A stretch of DNA of 64,000 nt from positions 64,303,340-64,367,339 of the forward strand of contig CM046442.1 in assembly GCA_025506515.1 (NCBI GenBank), read 5' to 3'. Shown piece by piece: positions 23,392-36,371 of the stretch (the first letter of the stretch is position 1; every line of letters begins with the position of its first letter). The notes beneath the pieces are model-generated. The model was given only the letters and a program-made list of their open reading frames with translations. It ran no database searches and was not told where the DNA came from. This stretch comes from Flaveria trinervia (lineage: Eukaryota; Streptophyta; Magnoliopsida; Asterales; Asteraceae). Position numbers and translations under genes: made by a program.

Positions 23392-23863
23392 AGTCCACCC
23401 CCTTATACAGGTTTCATCCCTAAAACCTATTATTTCTCAAACAGATGTGGGTAATGCTGTCTCACCTCTTCTTCAGTCTCCTATATAGACTTGGATCTCT
23501 TTCTATGCCTCCATTGTACTCGCACCAAGAGAACCACTTTATATCATAATATTTTCTCCTTTCAATCAATGATCACCACTTGTTGCTCCATATAATTAAG
23601 CCGCTCATCCACCTTGATGTCCTCTGGTGGTACAACCATATCTTCATTAGCTAAGCACTTCCTCTAGTGAGATACATAGAATGTCAAATGAATTTCACTT
23701 AACTCATTGGGTAATTCCAACCTATATACCTCGGGCTCAACTTGCCCCACTTTCGAAACCAATGATACATTCCTACACCAGCAACGATTTGGAAAAGCCC
23801 TATGTACCTTGGGTTCAACTTGCCCTGCTTTCTAAACCGAAGGATACCCTTCCAAGGTGAAAC
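23392..23863 (-). pseudogene. G3 integrase C-terminal remnant
   Basis: Matches the G1 integrase tail at 9705-10140. Contains an internal duplication of about 85 bp (the CTCGGGCTCAACTTGCCCC-type block is repeated at about 23730 and 23812). Ends in GAAAC (23859-23863), the left target duplication of G2. Confidence 0.8.
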
Positions 23864-26597
23864 TATCACACCCTCAAAATCCATGTGCGGAGTTTTACCG
23901 CGAGGCGTGAGAACAAACCAGGATCATAGTCAATAGTTACACAGAACGACTCTATATGCCATAATTAAATTAAAATCAACCAAAGTATAAACTTTAAACT
24001 GTGCGAAAGCGTTTTGTAAAACAACCCAAAGAAATAAAAATGTATACTATGGCAAAAAATGCGCCAACCCAAAAGAGTAAACATTAATCATTAAAACAAT
24101 AAAGATGTCTTGAAGACCGAATCTTAGAATGCAAGTGAACCATGTAGTGCTCCTATGGCAAGCAAGCTAATGACCTGAGAATAGCATACTAAAATGTCAA
24201 CACAATGGTTGGTGATTTCAAGAGTGATATTCAAACATAAGCAGTTTAATAGTAGAGATATAAAAGTAGTGCATTGTAATAGATAGCTAGTCCATTAACA
24301 ATAAATATTAACTCATAGTGATTTCGCAATTGAAGCTGATTGTGTTACGTTGTTGCCTCCTGTCACGACTTAACATGTCGTGACAATGTTCAATAGGACA
24401 AATTGCACCCGCTTGACCTCGAGTCACACAGGTGGGGCTCGTCAGACCCAGTAGTACTACCCAAAATTTCCCCGCTATTCAATATTAACAATTCGAAAGT
24501 GTGAGGAGTTTTCCATGATATCAACACTACATTAATATTATACACAAAGCATTTGTGATTTTCCAGCATGCTATCTCCCCCAAAAGAGATTAAATAAAGA
24601 GTGGGGCATGAACTCACCTGATATGCGTGATAGACACTTAGAGTTTTACTTAATAGACAGAATGGACATACAACCTTTAGTGGTTACCTAGATCATATAA
24701 GTACGTGAGTACTTGTAAATTGAGAACATGTGAATCCCTAAGTACACTACAACCAAGGACTCTAGTTTCAAAAAACAGACACGTTTGACCCAGTTGACCC
24801 GTTTGACCCGTTGGTGACTTTATGTGTTGTATACCATTCAAGCAATCATACACATATATCATACGTGGTTAACATTCAAATGGATCATATGTATGTTATA
24901 TTATCCAGGTGTATCACTTAGATCATCATACAACCAAGTATCAAACAAGTCATGCGAATCTAGAACATTAACATGTCCACTAGTTATAACACAACTAAAA
25001 TGCCACACAAAGATCAAATCACGCACCACATGCCATGTGAAGCCACTCACGACTTCACATCCTAAACCATGCCAATCTTAATAAGTAGGGGCCTCAGATT
25101 CGCACGCGTGTATGATGATCACATTCACATTCATTAACCATGTTCATTGCATTCAACATACACCATAACAATCAGTTCCAGTCCCCAAACATGGTGTCTT
25201 AGCTACTAACCAACATCAACATCATATATACTCATCAAAGTCCAAACGTCACCCATGATTATCCAAGCATCCCATACAACCAATTTAACATGTTCTATCA
25301 TATTAGAATTCATCCATGAACTTACTAACATACTCCTAACATCCCAAACATGTTCAAGCTATCATCCTTCAAACATTGTGCAAATAAAGTTTCCCTTTTG
25401 GGAAAGTACATTCCAACATCTATCAACACTCAATGTATTCATGAATTCATTACAATTATACCATCTCAGACACATAACAACATCTAGACATGATCAACAA
25501 TGCCTAATCATCATAATCTAACAATCATCATAAACAAAAGTTTCCACTTTTGGCAAGATATGAACAACAACATTCATTCTAAGATTTCTAACATTCATAT
25601 CAACAATCTAGCATCTAATTATCATCATGAATACATCAAAAACATCAATCCATCACTAGATCATCATGTCATGAAAATAAAGTTACTATTATTAGTAACC
25701 TATGAACACCAACTAAAATTCATCAATTTCTTGCAAAATCAATGTATCCTAACATTCATACAACCTACTAATCATCATACATTCATCAAACAATCATCCA
25801 TCATGCATAATCTCATCAATTTTCGAATTAGGGTTTGCTTAAAATCAAAGTTCCTGATCAATCCACTAAAAACATACAATTCATACATAATCAACGTTAA
25901 ACAACATGTATTCAATCCAACTAACATCCTAACATCATCATTTAACATCAATTTTGACTCCATGAAGATCTATAAGCGAATTAGGGTTCGGCCACCATAA
26001 GAATTTCACAAAAGCACCAAAACTAACCTTAATTCTTGCAAAGGAATACTATTTGATGTTGCTAACTTGTTGTAGTGCTTGAAACCAAACCAAAATCGCA
26101 GGTTCTTTCTTGTTCTAGGCTGATTTCGAAGTGGGAAGGGGTTGGGAAGGGAGGTTGCGGCCGAAGGTGGGGGTGGGGCTAGGGTTTTTGTGTTTTATTT
26201 AATTTAATTTCCATATTTACCATTTAAACCCTTGTATTTTGGTATTTTATAAAAACTAGGCTTTAAACTCTTTGTAAAGTGTTTTTAACTTATTAATATA
26301 AGGATATAAACTAATGATAATCATTATATATTTTATCATTATAAAAACACAAGGCATACGAATAAATAGGCACATTTCCACGTTACGCGATTAGTTTCCT
26401 AATTAACATTTAAAACATGCAAACACATAAACATAATACCATAATCACCTAATCAACTACATTATCAATAATGTAACATTATTAATTATTGTTAGGTCAC
26501 CAATGTTAAACGACAACTAATGTGTGTTTACGACACGTGTGTGCAAGACTTAACGGGACTAACGGAGTTTGATAACGGAAATTTACCGGACGTCACA
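23864..26597 (-). repeat. 3' LTR of G2 (about 2.73 kb)
   Basis: Starts TATCACACCCTC (a TG to TA change at the terminus) and ends GGACGTCACA, followed by ATTATCCCCATG, the complement of a polypurine tract. Long and AT-rich with many CATCA words. The frames at 24824-26000 have no domain and I do not call them genes. A second polypurine-like copy CATCATCCCCATGTTG at about 26718 marks a local duplication of the LTR/internal junction. Confidence 0.85.
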
Positions 26598-26723
26598 TTA
26601 TCCCCATGTTGAAAGAATTTTCGTCCTGAAAAATTGCGTTACAAGGTGAGAGTGTTCCATCACTGGTCTACTTCATTGGCACATAGAAATCGAAATCGAG
26701 TGAGTTTTGGATGAGTTGTCACA

Positions 26724-28134
26724 TCATCCCCATGTTGAAAGAAATTTCGTCCCGAAATTTAAATCAATACCTTCTTCTGCTGGCATTGTCCTTTCGAATA
26801 GTTGAGGGTACTTAAGCTTCATTTGATCTTCTCGTTCCCATGTGAACTCCGGTCCACGTCGCGAATTCCAACGGATTTTGACAATAGGTATCTTGCTTTG
26901 CTTAAGTGTTTTCACCTCACGGTCCATCACCTCGACTTGTTCTTCAATAAAAGCAATTGTTCATCCACTTGAACTTCTTCTAGTGGTACGACCATTGTTT
27001 CATCGGTTATGCACTTCTTCAGGTTTACACATGAAATACATCATGGATTCCACTTAGCGAATCAGGTAGGACTAGTCGATAGGCCACTAGACCTATTCTT
27101 TCCACTATTTCAAATGGTCCAACGTACCTCGGATTTAGTTTCCCTCGCTTACCAAACCGAACTACGCCTTTCCATGGTGAGACATTCAACAAAACCTTGT
27201 CACCAATCTAAAAATCTAAAGGTTTCTGTCTCTTATCAGCATAACTCTTTTGTCTGTCTTGCGCTGCAGCTATACGGTTTCGTATCTGCACAATCTTCTC
27301 GGTTGTCTCATGAATTAACTCGGGACCTGTTAGCTAACTATCACCAATTTCTGCACAGCAAACCGGTGATCTACATTTTCTCCCATACAGTGCCTCGAAA
27401 GGTGTTGCTTGTATGCTAGTATGATAACTGTTGTTATAAGAAAACTCCACCAATGGCAGGTGAATTTCCCAGTTATTCCCGAAGTCAGCACGTAGCATAT
27501 CCTCCAACGTCTATATGGTACGCTCACTCTGGCCATCCGTCTGTGGGTGATATGCAGTACTCATATCCAATCGTGTACCCAAAGATTTCTACAATGATTG
27601 CCAGAAATGTGACGTGAAACGAGCGTCACGATCGGAAATAATTGAGATCGGTATACTGTGTCTCGAAACGATCTCTTTAAGGTACAGTCGAGTTAATTTC
27701 TCCATCTTATCCATTTCCTTAATTGCAAGGAAGTGAGCGGACTTTGTCAATCGATCCACAATAAGCCATATCATGTCACACCCAGTATTAGTCCGGGGTA
27801 ACTTAGTAATAAAATCCATGGAGATCTATTCCCATTTCCACATTGGTATCTCAGGTTGTTGTAACAGTCCGGATGGTTTTTGATATTCCACTTTTACTTT
27901 CGAGCAGGTCAAACACTTGCTCACATACGTAGCTACATCCGCTTTCATGTTAGGCCACCAGGATGTATAGAATACTTAGATTTGTGTGCCTCGCTCATAA
28001 CTAAATCTCTCAGATTTCCATAAACAGGCATCCAAAGTCTATCCATGAAATACTGAATTCCATCCTCATTCACCACCAGCTGTTTATCCATTCCCCTTAA
28101 CGACTCAGAACCAACATTTTCTGCTTTTAAGCTT
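26724..28134 (-). pseudogene. G2 integrase with chromodomain-like end
   Basis: On the minus strand the integrase core is seen at 27819-27589 (DRLTKSAHFL, then SDRDARFTSHFW), with the zinc finger region before it. The GPY-type segment lies at about 27060-27250 and a chromodomain-like tail at 26930-26724 (IPIVKIRWNSRRG, FTWERED). Frameshifts separate these blocks. Integrase would insert the cDNA; the tail probably biases insertion to heterochromatin. Confidence 0.88.
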
Positions 28135-29427
28135 CTATCTGCGCCTCCTTAACTTGTTCGGGCAGTTGGGTACTGATAGTAAGCTGTAAAGCTCGCACCG
28201 TCTGGGTTTAGCTGTTTCCTTCTGGCTTAAGGCATCGGCAACTACGTTCGCCTTTCCCGGATGGTACTTAATAGCGTAATCATAGTCGTTTAGTAGTTCC
28301 ACCCAACGTCCTTGCCTCATATTCAACTCTTTTTGCTCGAAGATATGTTGAAGACTCTTGTGATCGGTGTAGATAGTGCACTTGGTACCATACAAGTAAT
28401 TTCTCCAGATCTTTAAGGCAAAAACCACTGCACCCAATTCTAAGTCATGGGTGGTATAGTTCTTCTCATGAACGTTTAGTTGTCTAGAGAGTAATCTATC
28501 ACCTTTTCTCGTTGCATCAAGACACAACCCAATCCTTGAATGGATGCATCGCAAACACCACGAAGTCATCCGTTCCCTCTGGTAGTGCTAATATCGGGGC
28601 AGTACAGAGTTTTTGTTTTAACAAATGAAAAGCTGATTCTTGGCTCTCACTCCATTTGTATGTCGTTCCTTTGTGAGTCAAGGCCGTGAGAGGTAGTGCG
28701 ATCTTAGAAAATCCTTCTATGAATCATCGGTAATATCCTGCTAATCCCAGAAATTGTCTTATCTCGCTCGGCGTTTTGGGTGTAGTCCAATTCTTTATCG
28801 CCTAAATTTTGGTAGGATCAACATGTATCCCTTTCTTATTAACAATATGACCTAGAAATTGCACTTCTCGTATCCAAAAGTCACACTTTGAAATTTGGCA
28901 TATAGTTGCTTATTTTTCAATAGTTCTAAGATCATTCGTAAGTGCTCTTCATGATCCTCCTTGGTCATAGAATATATCAGTATATCATCGATAAACACAA
29001 TAACGAACTGATTAAGATAGGGTTTGCACACGCGGTTCATGAGGTCCATGAACACAGCAGGTGCATTAGTCAACCCAAAAGGCATGACCAAGAACTCATA
29101 ATGACCATAACAAGTATGAAACGTAGTCTTGGAATGTCTTCTTCTCGAACTCTAAGTTGATGATAACCAGATCTCAAGTCAATCTTCGAATAATAGCTCG
29201 ATCCTTGAAGCTGATCGAACAAGTCGTCATACGAGGTAAAGGGTATCGGTTCTTGATTGTTACTTTGTTTAACTCTCTATAATCGATGCACATCCGAATG
29301 TGCCATCCCTCTTTTTAACAAAAAGAACAGGAGCTCCCCAAGGTGATGTGCTAGGTCGAATAAAGCCCTTATCTAAAAGCTCCTGAAGTTATGATGACAA
29401 CTCTTGTAGTTCGTTCGGTGCTAATCG
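28135..29427 (-). pseudogene. G2 reverse transcriptase and RNase H
   Basis: RT is recognised by MPFGLTNAPAVFMDLMNRVC and the catalytic FIDDILIYS (29091-28950). RNase H is recognised by TIYTDHKSLQH and NVVADALS (28569-28200). In-frame stops follow the protease linker near 29428, and frameshifts lie near 29310, 29100 and 28850. The order protease, RT, RNase H, integrase is the Ty3/gypsy order. Confidence 0.9.
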
Positions 29428-30351
29428 CTAAGGTGCCCTAGCAATCGGAGCTGCGCTGGGAGTCAACTCAATCTGGAATTCCACTTGGCGGTGAGGTGGT
29501 AATCCAGGAAGATCCTCTGGAAACACCTCTGGAAAGTCGTGCACTATGGGAATATCCTCCATTCTGCTTTCTTCCGCTTGCTTATCGGTTACGAGTGCTA
29601 GAATAGCCACACGACCCTTTCGTAATAACTTTTCAGCGTTCATGTATGAGATGATACCTATCACAGCACCACTCCTATCACCTCTAACGGTAAGGATTTT
29701 TTCACCAACAGGGATTCGTGTGATCTTCTCATGACATCTGACTTCCGCTTGCTTGCTAGAGAGCCAATCCATGCCTATCACAACATCAAAACTCCCCAGC
29801 GTAACAGGCATAAGATCTATAGCAAAAGTATGACGAGCAAGTTCTATCTTACAGTCTTTAAGGATATGCATTCCATGGATCTGTTTACCGTCGGCTAATT
29901 CCATGGTGTATTTAGATTCTAAAGCAGAGGGTATATCACTTAAAAGACTACAGAACTTTAAGGACACGAAACTCTTATCAGCTCCAGTATCGAATAGTAC
30001 CGTAGCAAAACAACCATTAACAAAGAATCTACCGGTAACAGTAGTGGGATCATTTAGAGCCTCACCTGAGCCAATGACCAAGGCTCTCCCCTTGGCTCCA
30101 TCTTTATTGCCGCCATTACCAGTACCATTACCACCGTTGTTATTAGCATTGTTGTTGTTGTTGTTGCCATTACCATTTCTCCTTAGTTGTGGCCAGTTTC
30201 GCCTGTAATGCCCTTCTTTCCCACATTCAAAACAACCTTTGGGAGTTTCCTGTGGTTGTTGTGGCCTCCTTACCAGTTCACCATGACAATCCTTAGCAGC
30301 ATGTCCAATTTTTCCATAATGTTGACACTTGAAGTTATCACACCTTCCCAC
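29428..30351 (-). pseudogene. G2 gag zinc knuckles, protease and linker
   Basis: A 307-codon open stretch. Two knuckles lie at the start (CX2CX4HX4C with CQHYGKIGHAAKDC; the second has Trp in place of the last Cys). An Asn/Gly-rich spacer follows. The protease shows LFDTGADKSFVS with DTGA intact at about 30000-29960, then a linker rich in Pro (EDLPGLPPHR) that leads into RT. It is one frame away from the gag segment above. Confidence 0.9.
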
Positions 30352-30377
30352 ATGATGGTAATTACACCGAGTGCACT

Positions 30378-31251
30378 TTAGATGTCTACCACCATAACCA
30401 TTGGGTCCTTGATTATTTGCAGCCGTTTGGTTGAAGTTACGGTTATTGTCGAACCTCCGTTGTTGCTGAACTGGCTGTTGTTGCTGTTGAGGTTGAGGTT
30501 GACCACTAGAAGATGATGCTGATGATTGGTGTTGTTGGCACTATCCCACTTTCTTTTGTTGTCGGGCACGCTCGCCACAGCGCCGCGTTTGGGTAGACGT
30601 CCTTGCTTCATGGCTTGGTCAGTTAGCTTATGAGCTAGCTGGATGGCTTGCTGAATTGTGGTTGGGTTGGAAGCAGTTACCATACTTTGGATTTCGGGTA
30701 CTAATCCCCGTATGTAATACTCCACCCTCTTATGCACCTCATTCACCATTCCCGGGCACAAAGTTGCTAGTTCATGGGTTCTGGTGGTGTAGGCCTCGAT
30801 TTTTGAGCCCTGCATCTTCAATTGCCAGAACTCCATCTCTAAATTCTGCACTTCATTGCGAGGACAGTACTCCTCAGTCATCATTGTTTTAAACTCATCC
30901 CATGGAAGTCCATTCGCCATCGCTTGTCCTAGCATCTGGACTTGCGCGTTCCACCAAGACAGAGCAGCACCCTCCAAAGTCCCGGTGGCATACTTCACTA
31001 TCATCTTCCATCTCCACTGGTTCCTCCTCCTCGGGTTCCTCCTTGAGATCCTCATCCTCAGGGTCTGCTGCAGGAGCAGGAGCTATAGCAATCTGAAGTG
31101 CTGCTAGTTGGATTCTAAGATAGCAATCCTATTATCGGCTATTGCGTCCCGCTGTTCACGAGCAGTTACGTGCCCTCGAGTGCTATGAGACCATCTTGCA
31201 TGTGGTGACACCCTTTTAGGGTCTTCCCGTGTTGCTCCTCAAGTTCATCCA
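30378..31251 (-). pseudogene. G2 gag capsid region
   Basis: The frame 31055-30378 carries the retrotransposon gag motif (AALSWWNAQV, FWQLKMQGSKIEAY, YIRGLVPEIQ), followed by a Gln/Asn-rich tail. The N-terminus is in decayed sequence up to about 31200. The gag leader then jumps straight to the last 30 bp of the LTR, marking a deletion. Confidence 0.88.
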
Positions 31252-31281
31252 TTTGATAACGGAAATTTACCAGATGTCACA
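31252..31281 (-). repeat. 30-bp remnant of the G2 5' LTR
   Basis: TTTGATAACGGAAATTTACC and the following ATGTCACA match the left LTR end at 26569-26597. GAAAC follows directly. Confidence 0.88.
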
Positions 31282-31286
31282 GAAAC

Positions 31287-32751
31287 CTTCAACATAACCA
31301 TATCACACACCTTGAACGCAATCAGTTTACATCTTTTGTTAGCGTATGACTTTTGCCTATATTTGGCTGCCTTCATATAGGCCTTGATATTTTTTAGTTT
31401 CTTAGTCATAGTCTCGATCACCTCAATGATCCCTAATTCCTTCTGACAAATATCACCCCCAACAAATGGACGTTCTACATCCCCTACCATATAGCATCTC
31501 ATAATGGGGCATACCAATGCTGGCATGATAACTGTTATGTATGTGAACTTGGCTAATGGTAATTGATCGTCCTATCTTACTCTAAAATCAATGACGCATG
31601 GTCAGAGGATATCCTCAAGCATCTGACTGGTTCTATTTAACTGACTATCCGTCTATGGATAATAAGTTGTGCTAATGTGTAACCTCGTCCCTATTGCATC
31701 ATGAAATCTCTTCCAAAACATGGATGTAACCGAGTGTCATGGTTAGACATAATAGACAACGATACATCATTACAAGTTACAATCTCCTTGATAAACAGAT
31801 CCGCTAGTCTCTCAGATGAATACATTTTAAGGATGGGTAGGAAGTGAGCACTCTTCTTCAGATGCTCGACTATGACCCATATGGCATCGTACACCCATAA
31901 TGAGGAATCCACATCCGCCAGATCGGGTTTTAACACTGAGAGTGTTCTCCCCCAACTGTGTGACTTGACCTCTCACCCTTTTGGAGTTATCCAACATGAG
32001 CCAACACACTCGATTCATCAAATCCATTAAAGCAGCTCGTGCGTTGGTTAAACCAATATACATCAAATGGAACTCATAATGTCCGTAGTGCATACGAAAA
32101 GCTGTTTTAGAAAAATCATGCTCTTCCACCTTCAGCTGATGATAACTCGATCAAAGATCTATTCTCAAAAACCAACTAACCTTTGGAGTTGATCAAACAA
32201 GTCATCAATTCTAGGTAACGGTTATCGTTTCTTCACCTTTAACTTGTTCAACTCATAATAGTCAATGCACATTCTCATACTACCCTCCTTCTTCTTGATA
32301 ATAAGACTGGAGCACCCCAGGAGAGAAATCGGTCTAATGTACCCCTTATTAAGCAACTCATGCAACTGAACTATTAGTTCCTTGATCTCTATTGAAGCCA
32401 AATGATATGTTTCCTTAGCGATAGGCTGAGCACCAGGTATCAAATCAATTGGAACTTGATTTCACGGTCCGGTGGCACACTAGGTAAATCCTCTGGGAAT
32501 ACAACGGGAATGTCACACGCAACCGGTACATCAGATAATTATGGTGTTGTCATGTCCACATCTTTCACGTAGGCCAGGTAGGCACTACATCCATGCCTCA
32601 TGCACTTTTCCACCACCACCATCGAAATCACCTTCGGAAATATAATAACTTGGTCACCATAAATCGTCACTGAACTCCCTTCGGGTGCTGTCAATCGAAT
32701 CATCTTTTTAGGACAACCAATATTTGCCTTGTAGTCTGCTAACCAATTCAT
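31287..32751 (-). pseudogene. G3 pol remnant
   Basis: From the right: end of protease and linker (32751-32539), RT start (32443-32222: RMCIDYYELNK), RT middle (32129-32020: YGHYEF, ALMDLMNRVC), then a jump into integrase core (31936-31700: HLKKSAHFL) and the GPY-type region (31526-31287). The RT catalytic part and RNase H are deleted between about 32010 and 31950. Many stops. Confidence 0.85.
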
Positions 32752-32759
32752 TCCTAGGA

Positions 32760-34375
32760 CTACATCAACCTACCCAAGGTCATCACAAACAGTCTAGAAA
32801 AAAACTTATGACCCTCTAATTCTATGTCATAACCTTCAATCAGGTCAGAAATCCTGGTAGAGTTACCTATGGTAGTTTTTACATCCAAGGGCTCATCAAT
32901 AATTCTACTTCCAACAGGCAATCTAGAAACAAAAGTAACAGAAATAAAACTCTTACTAGCACCAAAATCAAATAACAAACAGGTAAGAGTTTGGTTTAGT
33001 GGAAACGTACCTGACATAACATCAGGGCTTGTCCTAGCCTGCTCCAGGGTCATCGTCTAGGCTCTAGTGCTCGCCTTCTGCCCTTCAGTTCTAGTCGTCT
33101 TCTTGGCTCCGGAACTCTCAGCCCTTGACTTCTTGCAATCCATTCTCACGTGGCCTGTTTCAACATAGTTAAAACACCTCGTCGCCCCATAATTCTTGGC
33201 CACACGTCCTGTCCTTCCATACTTGAAACATACATTGATCCTTATCTGCACTCCCTAGTATGCACCTTTCGACACTTACCTCACTTCTTTAACCCCACAC
33301 CTTGTGTGAGCACACACCAATCATCCACCCGTGCACTCTTTTTGTTTGGAGGGACACCTCCACGTCCATACAACTTCCCATTCTAGTTCCTATCACCACC
33401 ACCACCCTTCTTTTTCACCTCAACCACCACCACTTCTCGCTCATCATACAACCTTCCCGCCAGGTCAACTACCAACCTAAATGTTCTCAGTCGGGCGGCG
33501 ATCATGTGCCTGCAAATGAGTAGGCAACAAACTTCACCTATGGTCCTCCTTGCATTCGTTGATATCTAATACAACATCCATCTCTCTCACCCATTAGTGA
33601 GCAGCAGTAGCACTACCATTGCCATCAAAAGTTGGGGTTTACACCTCGAAAAGGATCCATAATTGCAACCCTGTGTTGTTTCTAGAACAACTTCTTCCTC
33701 CTCTTTCTCATCACTAGAAACAACCTTCTCAGTCTCCGGTTGCTCTATCTTCCCCGTGGGCTTATTTCATTCTTTCCTCTCACCTTCCTTCAAATATTTA
33801 ATCACTTCTGTCACCATAGATAGTAGGATCATCTACATGACCTGATGAACCTCCCAACAACAACCTCCTTCACTGATGGCCTCAGATTAGCTCTCTCATC
33901 ACCACTTTCTTCGTGATGGATCTCGAGCTCTTCATGAGTCGTCTCACCAGTCTTAGCCTTGCCTCTCGTTGCATGCAGTCCAGCACCACGTCCACCAAAA
34001 CATCCGCCTCCCGAAGCCTTTAAAGATCTACCTGCGGCTATCCTCTAAACATGCTATAAGATCCAAACACTAACATGGTAATTCAAGGTAATAGCTTAGT
34101 TTATGTCAAATATAGTAAGTCCCTAATTACAGTGGCTAGTTGTGATTAGCCACTTACTTTACTCTTCATACCCTAAGCATTTTCAATCCTGACTACATCA
34201 GTATCTAAACCTACTAAAGGCACATAAGTCAAATACATTGTGCACATAATACCGGTTAACATTAAAGATAATACGTGATGGCACGTAGCTACTGAGACTA
34301 GCATCATTCCATTTTTCCTATTCTCAGTTTAAGTTTAGGATTTTGAAAATATTTACCAAATTCTCTTAAACTTTG
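32760..34375 (-). pseudogene. G3 protease and gag remnant
   Basis: The protease block is at 33053-32760, where the active site reads DFGASKSF, so the usual Ser/Thr is lost. Two damaged zinc knuckles lie at 33251-33120 (one keeps CFNYVETGHVRMDC with a Cys changed to Tyr). Gag sequence further right to 34375 is barely readable. Confidence 0.8.
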
Positions 34376-34387
34376 GCTTTGATACCA
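34376..34387 (-). other. G3 primer-binding site
   Basis: GCTTTGATACCA is the complement of TGGTATCAAAGC, one mismatch from the tRNA-iMet site. It sits three bases left of the right LTR, which fixes the element as minus strand. Confidence 0.8.
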
Positions 34388-34390
34388 ACT

Positions 34391-36314
34391 TCTAAGGCCC
34401 CAATCCCGGAACACTCACAGGTTGGTCAATCATCGCACATAAAATATAAAACATACATTTACATGTACTAAAATTTGCAGCTAGAATAACTTAACAAACC
34501 ATCACATATATCAATAATTGCTTCTGCAAAATAATAAAACATTGTTAATCGTTAAAAATATCATTTGTTTGCATTACGAAGCAAATAAATCATTTAACAT
34601 AAAATTGATGCCATCCAAAACATGTCGAGTAGCTGTACCTGTGCCATCCTCAGCAACCATTACCTTCCAACTGGAAAATACATAAAAGTTAGTATTCTTG
34701 ACTGAGTTCTAGTATTATAAAAATACACTATACTTTACTTTCATTTAAAACCATTCTTTTCTTTCATTTGCGATCATACATCATATGTACACATAGATAA
34801 TAATAATTATTGTCTTCAGTCATCATTCGTACTCTTCTACATTGTACATTTCGTACGTGCATCATTATCTTTCACTTTTCATCTAGACCACTCCTATGTG
34901 CTATACCCCAATATCATGCACTGGGCGGGTACCGGGCCAGATTCTATAAATAATCTTCAAACTTCATGCACTAGGCACATACAAGTACTAGCGCAAGTGA
35001 CAAAGGTCCCATACATATGGTCAATCTCAAAGACTATACCCTTGTGTGCATCCTTATCGGTTATCTAAATCACACAAAAATAAGGTAACACCTACATTGG
35101 GTGTGCACTTCCTTTCATTCACTTGCCAGACTTTTCATACGCTCGTTCAAGCTTTTTTTACATTCCTATTTTCATCGTCATTAATTTCCGCTTTCATTAC
35201 AAATATATCACGTTCACTTGCATTAACATACCACACAAAGCCATAGAAATAATACATAAATAGGGACATAAAGATATTAGAATAAAACATGAATGACATC
35301 ATCATACAACATCACATGACATCATACATCATCTCCGGGAAAATCCCAAGTCATAGCTTAAAATTCCCTTTTCCCTAAAAATTTTAGAATATTTCTTAGT
35401 CTTTTAGCGCATGGGCACTATGCAGGTGCATAGTCACTATGTGGGCGCATGATCTCTTAGGCGCATGGAACACTTAGGTGCATGGTAAAACTTTTAGGGG
35501 CATGAGGACTATACGGGTGCATGGCCAACACTTAGTCATCGAGGCAAGATTCTAGGCACATGGGAAATATACAGGCACTTACGCATTCGGGCACTATTAA
35601 GGTGCATGGGCACATTATGACTCTTAGGTAGTTGAGCGCATGGGCACTGTTTAGACGCATGAACAACTAACTTATAATTAACATGATAATCAATCCCTAT
35701 TTCATCATTCTAACATGTCTTAGCACAACTCTAACATACTAAGCATCATAAATAGCTTTAAACATGAACATCTTCAAATCTACCTATTTCAACACCCACC
35801 CAACAGGGCACACACACATACATACGTTCAGGTACACAACCTCATTCAATAAAAATGTAAACACATGCATTTCTAGCCTCAAAACATGTTTAAACATTTA
35901 AAAGTAAGGATCTAGAACTCACATGTTGCAACTTTCCGTTATGACTTGTTCAAACCGAATGCAAATGAGTTCAAACACTTAAAAACCCACTAAAACACAT
36001 AAATGAACCCACAAAACACATTGAAGAATAAACCCAAGGCTAAAACCTGCCAAGAACAAGCCAAAACACTAGATATTAACCTCAAATATGCACTTCTCTT
36101 CTTCTTCTCTTTAAACCCCAAAATTCTCTGCGCTTTCTCTCACTAAAATCTGAACAAAAGTTGATTGAATATTGGTGTGGGCAGCCACACCTACTTTTAT
36201 ACAATTATTATTTAATTTTTTTTTTACTCATTTAACCCCTTAACTTATGTTAAACTGTAAATCTTCCTTTTTCTTCACTTTCATTTTATCTTTTAAGATT
36301 TTTTGAGTGTTAAA
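34391..36314 (-). repeat. 5' LTR of G3
   Basis: About 1.92 kb, TCTAAGGCCCC to GAGTGTTAAA, with both termini decayed. It shares the start block, the GGCGCATGG-type array (35400-35665) and the CT-rich end with the G1 LTR. No target duplication can be tested because the other LTR lost its outer end. Confidence 0.85.
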
Positions 36315-36371
36315 TAAACTAATATGTTGAACAATGTAAAAAATGTAAACCAATATATAAACTAATCTATA

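Larger units (their letters stand above)
23864..31281 (-). mobile_element. Ty3/gypsy element G2 nested in G3
   Basis: Perfect 5-bp duplication GAAAC (23859-23863 and 31282-31286). The left LTR is full length, the internal region carries gag, protease, RT, RNase H and integrase on the minus strand, but the right LTR is only its last 30 bp. The missing part took the primer site, the leader and most of the 5' LTR. The proteins are less damaged than in G3, consistent with later insertion. Confidence 0.92.
22748..36314 (-). mobile_element. Ty3/gypsy element G3, split by nested G2
   Basis: The left LTR is truncated (22748-23391), then come the polypurine tract, an integrase tail (23392-23863), nested element G2 (23864-31281), remaining pol and gag (31287-34375), primer site and right LTR (34391-36314). 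Integrase sequence is continuous across the insertion point once one GAAAC is removed. It is related to G1 by LTR and integrase. Strongly decayed and therefore older than G2. Confidence 0.9.

Noticed and set aside
24824..26000. Frames of 85-166 codons in the G2 LTR
   Set aside because: AT-rich CATCAT sequence within an LTR, with no domain and no codon bias that I can see.
29546..31107. Plus-strand Ser/Leu/Pro-rich frames across G2 gag and protease
   Set aside because: Antisense shadows of the gypsy gag, its Asn-rich linker and the protease.
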